Source: Methanobacterium sp. UBA8 (GTDB lineage Archaea; Methanobacteriota; Methanobacteria; Methanobacteriales; Methanobacteriaceae). Taken from it: DNA of 8,605 bases. Within the stretch, counting starts at the first letter, position 1, and each line of letters starts with the position of its first letter. The stretch spans positions 4,543 through 13,147 of the forward strand of contig DADN01000206.1 in assembly GCA_002509665.1 (NCBI GenBank). Direction: 5' to 3'. A model generated the notes under the pieces. It was given only the letters and a program-made list of their open reading frames with translations, ran no database searches and was not told the DNA's origin. This document shows positions 5,855 through 8,605 of this stretch, piece by piece. Made by a program: the position numbers and the translations under genes.

Positions 5855-6394
5855 TTAATTGTTAAAACCAGGGACACTAGGAATTACCTGCGTGTTTGAA
5901 AACAGCATCAGTCCTATAACAAATCCAAGCAAGAGTATCATAATCATGAAGAGGCATATTGTACCTAAACTGATTCTTGATTTTTTTGTTTCAGGGACTG
6001 CTTCTTCTCCATAATCATAATAACTTTCATAATCTACATTTTCATGTGAATCATAACGTTTAGAGGCTGATGAGCCCCCATAATATTTTCTTTTTAAAGG
6101 CTTCCTTTTATAATCCTCTTCTTCATTATAATTTGCATAATCTGCCTTTGGGTGGGGAATATCATATGCAAAATCAGATGGATTATTATTTTCTCTTCTT
6201 GAAGGTCTCCTTTCGGAATATTCTTCGTTAGAGTAATTTCTATTTTTCTTTGACTGAAAATTATCACGGGTAAACTGCTGTGAATTTTTATAATTTTTCT
6301 TTTTTGAGGATTTAGAAGTTGGAAGTTCCATTCCACAGTTAGGGCAGTATCTTTCTCTGTTATCTATCTCTTCCCCGCAATTATCACATATCAT
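5855..6394 (-). CDS. Zinc-ribbon protein with disordered linker and C-terminal membrane anchor
   Basis: The 179-residue product has three parts. Residues 1-22 are a zinc ribbon with two CxxC pairs (C3/C6 and C17/C20). Residues about 25-140 are a polar, low-complexity linker rich in Tyr, Asn, Ser, Lys, Arg and Glu, probably disordered. Residues 143-165 are one hydrophobic membrane segment, with a short tail outside. The basic KKSR just before the segment suggests the zinc ribbon stays in the cytoplasm. Such proteins are common in methanogens and usually lack a known role; binding nucleic acid or another protein at the membrane is only a guess. I chose ATG 6394 over the upstream GTG 6403 because GTGAT at 6399-6403 can itself serve as part of a Shine-Dalgarno sequence (GGTGAT type), and CxxC then lies right at the N-terminus, as is usual. 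It converges on the homocysteine gene. Confidence 0.82.
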   Translation of the reverse strand: MICDNCGEEIDNRERYCPNCGMELPTSKSSKKKNYKNSQQFTRDNFQSKKNRNYSNEEYSERRPSRRENNNPSDFAYDIPHPKADYANYNEEEDYKRKPLKRKYYGGSSASKRYDSHENVDYESYYDYGEEAVPETKKSRISLGTICLFMIMILLLGFVIGLMLFSNTQVIPSVPGFNN

Positions 6395-6447
6395 GTTTAT
6401 CACTTATTTTTTCAGGATTTTAATAAATTTAATTAATCACCATGTAT

Positions 6448-6457
6448 TATTTATAAA
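6448..6457 (-). promoter_or_regulatory. TATA box for the zinc-ribbon protein gene
   Basis: Read on the minus strand the sequence is TTTATAAATA. Expected transcription start is near 6425-6430, giving a leader of about 30 bases before ATG 6394. Position and consensus are both good, but no experiment supports it. Confidence 0.5.
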
Positions 6458-6654
6458 ATAAGTTTTGAAATAAAATATTTTGTCTATTTTATTGTGTTTA
6501 GGTATGTTAACTCCTTTAATTATTTATATTTATTTAATAACTATGAACTTAAATATTTAGAGTTATGTACTATCCTGTTATTTTATTTTTTTAGCTCTCA
6601 GCTTTACCTTGAAAATTGTAAAGTATATTGTAAGATAGTAAGTTAGACAATTTT
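6458..6654. other. Gene-free AT-rich spacer
   Basis: This is most of the 328-base gap between two minus-strand genes. I see no gene or RNA gene on either strand. An 8-bp inverted repeat (AAAATTGT at 6612-6619 with ACAATTTT at 6647-6654) has a long 27-base loop and all but two A-T pairs, so it is probably not meaningful. Confidence 0.5.
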
Positions 6655-6692
6655 AAAATAAAAAAATAGAAAAAAATCTCTTAGAGATTTTT
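6655..6692 (-). terminator. Intrinsic terminator of the PepSY/wall-enzyme unit
   Basis: On the minus strand AAAAATCTC pairs with GAGATTTTT (9 bp, 6672-6692) around a three-base loop, then TTCTATTTTTTTATTTT follows. It lies about 30 bases beyond the PepSY stop codon, as expected for the end of a transcript read leftwards. Confidence 0.8.
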
Positions 6693-6722
6693 CCAGTGTA
6701 AATCAATTTTGGGGAGAACACC

Positions 6723-7118
6723 TTAAGGTGCTCCACCTGCTCCTCCAACGTTTTTGCCAGTTATAGCGTTAATGTCTATTTCACCGACATTTGTTCCGTT
6801 GTCGATAACAGGAACCACGTATATGTATTGACCATTAGTTTTGGTCAATTTTGGTGTCCCTGCGGTTGCTCCCTGTACGTCAATATATTTTTGGGCTATT
6901 TTCTGGGCTTCTGCTGAAGTTATCTTTGGTTTAGTTGTGTTATCTGATGTTTTGTCGCTATCTGATGCACTGTTACTGGAAGAACTGCTACCAGTAACAG
7001 ATGACTGTTGTCCCTGATTAGAATTGTTAGTGGAATTTATGAGGTTTCCAGAAGCACCGAATACCAGTGCCGCTGCAGCCAGCATTACCACTACTGCAAC
7101 TATAGATTTTTTAATCAT
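6723..7118 (-). CDS. Secreted PepSY-domain protein
   Basis: The 131-residue product opens with a signal peptide or N-terminal anchor (residues 1-24: MIKK, then a Val/Ala/Leu core, then GASG). There is no Cys for a lipobox. Residues 25-63 are a Ser/Asn/Gln/Thr-rich linker. Residues 66-123 resemble a PepSY domain: ITSAEAQKIAQKYI, a strand with YIYVVPVI, then GEIDINAITGKNV, the typical final hairpin. It ends in a Gly/Ala tail. PepSY domains often sit next to or inside secreted peptidases and are thought to inhibit or chaperone them. Here the upstream co-directional gene, only 29 bases away, encodes a secreted wall enzyme, so a partner role is plausible but inferred. The start is ATG 7118, with a GAGGG-type ribosome binding site about six bases upstream. 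A terminator follows the gene. Confidence 0.82.
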   Translation of the reverse strand: MIKKSIVAVVVMLAAAALVFGASGNLINSTNNSNQGQQSSVTGSSSSSNSASDSDKTSDNTTKPKITSAEAQKIAQKYIDVQGATAGTPKLTKTNGQYIYVVPVIDNGTNVGEIDINAITGKNVGGAGGAP

Positions 7119-7147
7119 TTTTTCCCTCTTTTTTATTTCTTTCTAGT

Positions 7148-8599
7148 TTAGAAAGATAGAGATGCATATGTACCGTAGTATGTCGCTGTTCCAGTATTCC
7201 AATTTTTAATAACGCCAAAAGTGTTTTTAGAACTGGTTGCATCTGCATTGTACCATTTACCATTCACGTATACCTGGGCAATAACGTGCCCGTACCAGTT
7301 ACCGCTTGTAAATTTAGCTTTAACGTGTTCGTATCGTGCTGGTATCCCTGCTGCTCTTTCAAGAGCTATTAACAGGTGAGCTGTATCAACACAGTTTCCG
7401 GTTTTTTTGTTTAAAGTGCCTACAGCACCGTATTTGGTGTTATAATAGAAGGAATAACCTAAGTTATCTCTTACCCAATTAAATATTGCCGCTGCTTTGT
7501 CGTACGTGGAAGTTTTACCGCTTGTTATTGATTTTGACAGTGCTTGAATCTGTGAATTAGTTACCTGACAGTTTTTTGTTGCTTTGAGATACTGCTGTAA
7601 TGATGCAGGTACTGGTGTTGAACCCGAAGTTGATGTACTTGAACTTCCAACTGTACTCCAGGGTTTAACTGTAACATAACTTGGTAACCTTTCATCTGTT
7701 TTATAGAAAGCCATTACCTTGGAAAATGTGTAAATCAAAGATTGATAATTTAATTTACCAAGACTGCTTGTTGCATAATTTGGTAAAGCACCATTTGCAT
7801 CTATAAAAGCATTAACTCTTTTAGCAAGGTCCAAATAACTTGATTTAGTTATATTACCACTTGTAACACTTTCACTAGGTTTTGCTGCACTGTTTATGTC
7901 TTTAAGTGTTATTGATGTTGTTGTTCCGCTGTTTATCTGTAGTAAACCTGCAGTCAGTAGTTTTAAAAACTCAGGCATTTCAACTTGAGTTGTACCAATT
8001 GTCACATAGTTTGGAAGTTTGTGGTTGGTTTCGATGTATGCTTTGACTCTAGCTGCTGCATCTGTGATTTGACTTACAGTAAAGTTTTTAGATACTTTTG
8101 TTTCTCCTGCAGCCGCCTGTATGTTATTTGTGTTTGTTTTTGTGCTGGTTGAATTTTGACTGTTGTTTACTGCAGTTGAAACTGCGTTTTGTGTGCTTGT
8201 TTTTGAACCTGTTGAATTTTTGCTGATGGAATTTGTTGAAGTCACTGGTGAAGTTGCTGTAGCTTGATTATCACTTGTAATTACTGTATCTTGTGCTACT
8301 GCTTGTGTTTTAACGGTGGTTTGATTAGTACTGACATTTGATGTAGCAGTACTTGTATTCTGCACTGTTTTTACACTTGTATCGGTTGAATTTTGCGTTG
8401 CAACCGACTTTTTTGTGTCGCATGTATTATTTAGTTGTATATTGGCTTTTTCTTGCACATTGCTGCTGTTAACAGCCTGTGTTTGTGCAGTTCCTACGTC
8501 TGCCGCGCTTGCGCCAGCTATACCCGTCAAAGAAAGACTGGATATTAATAGGACTGCAAAAAGCAATTTCCTCGTAATTATACCGCCTCCGATTACCAA
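7148..8599 (-). CDS. Secreted pseudomurein-binding transglutaminase-like protein (probable cell-wall endopeptidase)
   Basis: Residue numbers count from TTG 8599. A signal peptide lies near 9-33 (RKLLFAVLL core, ASA-AD cleavage region). Residues about 36-165 are a Thr/Ser/Asn/Gln linker with many N-x-S/T sites, probably glycosylated and wall-spanning. Two pseudomurein-binding repeats follow (about 173-218 with LPNYVTI; 249-290 with LPNYATS), plus a half repeat at 288-314 (LPSYVTV). The C-terminal 340-483 is a transglutaminase-like domain with a Cys-His-Asp triad at C403 (GNCVD), H438 (GHV) and D453 (NADATS). The same repeat-plus-Cys-protease plan occurs in the phage pseudomurein endoisopeptidases PeiW and PeiP. 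The signal peptide suggests a host enzyme that remodels or splits its own wall. A TGA at 8600-8602 blocks any longer frame. GGAGG at 8586-8590 lies inside the first codons, so the true start may be ATT 8578 or TTG 8566. I report the outermost canonical codon. Confidence 0.88.
   Translation of the reverse strand: MVIGGGIITRKLLFAVLLISSLSLTGIAGASAADVGTAQTQAVNSSNVQEKANIQLNNTCDTKKSVATQNSTDTSVKTVQNTSTATSNVSTNQTTVKTQAVAQDTVITSDNQATATSPVTSTNSISKNSTGSKTSTQNAVSTAVNNSQNSTSTKTNTNNIQAAAGETKVSKNFTVSQITDAAARVKAYIETNHKLPNYVTIGTTQVEMPEFLKLLTAGLLQINSGTTTSITLKDINSAAKPSESVTSGNITKSSYLDLAKRVNAFIDANGALPNYATSSLGKLNYQSLIYTFSKVMAFYKTDERLPSYVTVKPWSTVGSSSTSTSGSTPVPASLQQYLKATKNCQVTNSQIQALSKSITSGKTSTYDKAAAIFNWVRDNLGYSFYYNTKYGAVGTLNKKTGNCVDTAHLLIALERAAGIPARYEHVKAKFTSGNWYGHVIAQVYVNGKWYNADATSSKNTFGVIKNWNTGTATYYGTYASLSF
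8586..8590 (-). promoter_or_regulatory. Shine-Dalgarno site that questions the start of the wall enzyme gene
   Basis: GGAGG on the minus strand lies downstream of TTG 8599, so it cannot serve that codon. Seven bases later comes ATT (8576-8578), and four bases later ATA (8579-8581). TTG 8566 is 19 bases away, too far, though GAGG at 8570-8573 sits three bases before it. Starting at 8578 gives a compact signal peptide beginning with [10 protein letters not shown] after the first residue. Confidence 0.5.
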
Positions 8600-8605
8600 T
8601 CATGG

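Noticed and set aside
6094..6336. 80-residue minus-strand frame overlapping the zinc-ribbon gene
   Set aside because: It is a shifted frame inside the low-complexity linker of the real gene, with an implausible Ile/Met-rich product.
6612..6654. 8-bp inverted repeat in the spacer upstream of the zinc-ribbon gene
   Set aside because: It is nearly all A-T with a 27-base loop in AT-rich DNA, so it is likely to occur by chance.
8105..8494. Tandem DNA repeats or a CRISPR-like array in the right part of the window
   Set aside because: Recurring short words such as GTTGAATTTT reflect QNST-type codons in the Ser/Thr/Asn linker of the wall protein. There are no regular spacers or full-length repeats.

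Overview
The window looks like a chromosomal segment of a pseudomurein-walled methanogenic archaeon, most likely Methanobacteriales and Methanobacterium-like. The evidence is an archaeal P1 stalk protein tail, an archaeal-type alanyl-tRNA synthetase, a methanogen-type homocysteine biosynthesis protein with a ferredoxin tail, a secreted protein with pseudomurein-binding repeats, AT-rich intergenic DNA with archaeal TATA boxes, and GGAGG ribosome binding sites. I see no insertion sequence, CRISPR array, tRNA or rRNA.

Layout. The left edge carries the last 24 codons of ribosomal protein P1 (L12) and its terminator. After a promoter with almost no leader comes alaS (271-2973). Then follows a small cluster that I do not recognise by name. 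It holds a 97-residue four-segment membrane protein (3236-3529), a probable decayed copy of it (about 3550-3836), and a 58-residue two-segment membrane protein (4030-4206). The two intact proteins are paralogues: they align without gaps over residues 11-50, and the larger one is itself an internal duplication of the same hairpin.

The centre holds the homocysteine biosynthesis gene (4504-5766), which starts with TTG. Its roughly 130-base leader is the most interesting part of the window. An 11-bp perfect inverted repeat encloses two or three smaller hairpins. The last bases of the closing stem can instead join a hairpin that covers the gene's Shine-Dalgarno sequence. This is the geometry of a translational riboswitch or other RNA switch, and I do not recognise it as a known class. 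Two overlapping short open frames run through the same RNA.

The right third is on the minus strand. It has a zinc-ribbon, single-membrane-segment protein (5855-6394) that converges on the homocysteine gene, and a two-gene unit read leftwards. That unit is a secreted pseudomurein-binding transglutaminase-like protein (7148-8599), probably a cell-wall peptidase, followed 29 bases later by a secreted PepSY-domain protein (6723-7118) and a clear intrinsic terminator. The two are probably co-transcribed and both act outside the membrane. The start codon of the wall enzyme is uncertain and may be a non-canonical ATT.
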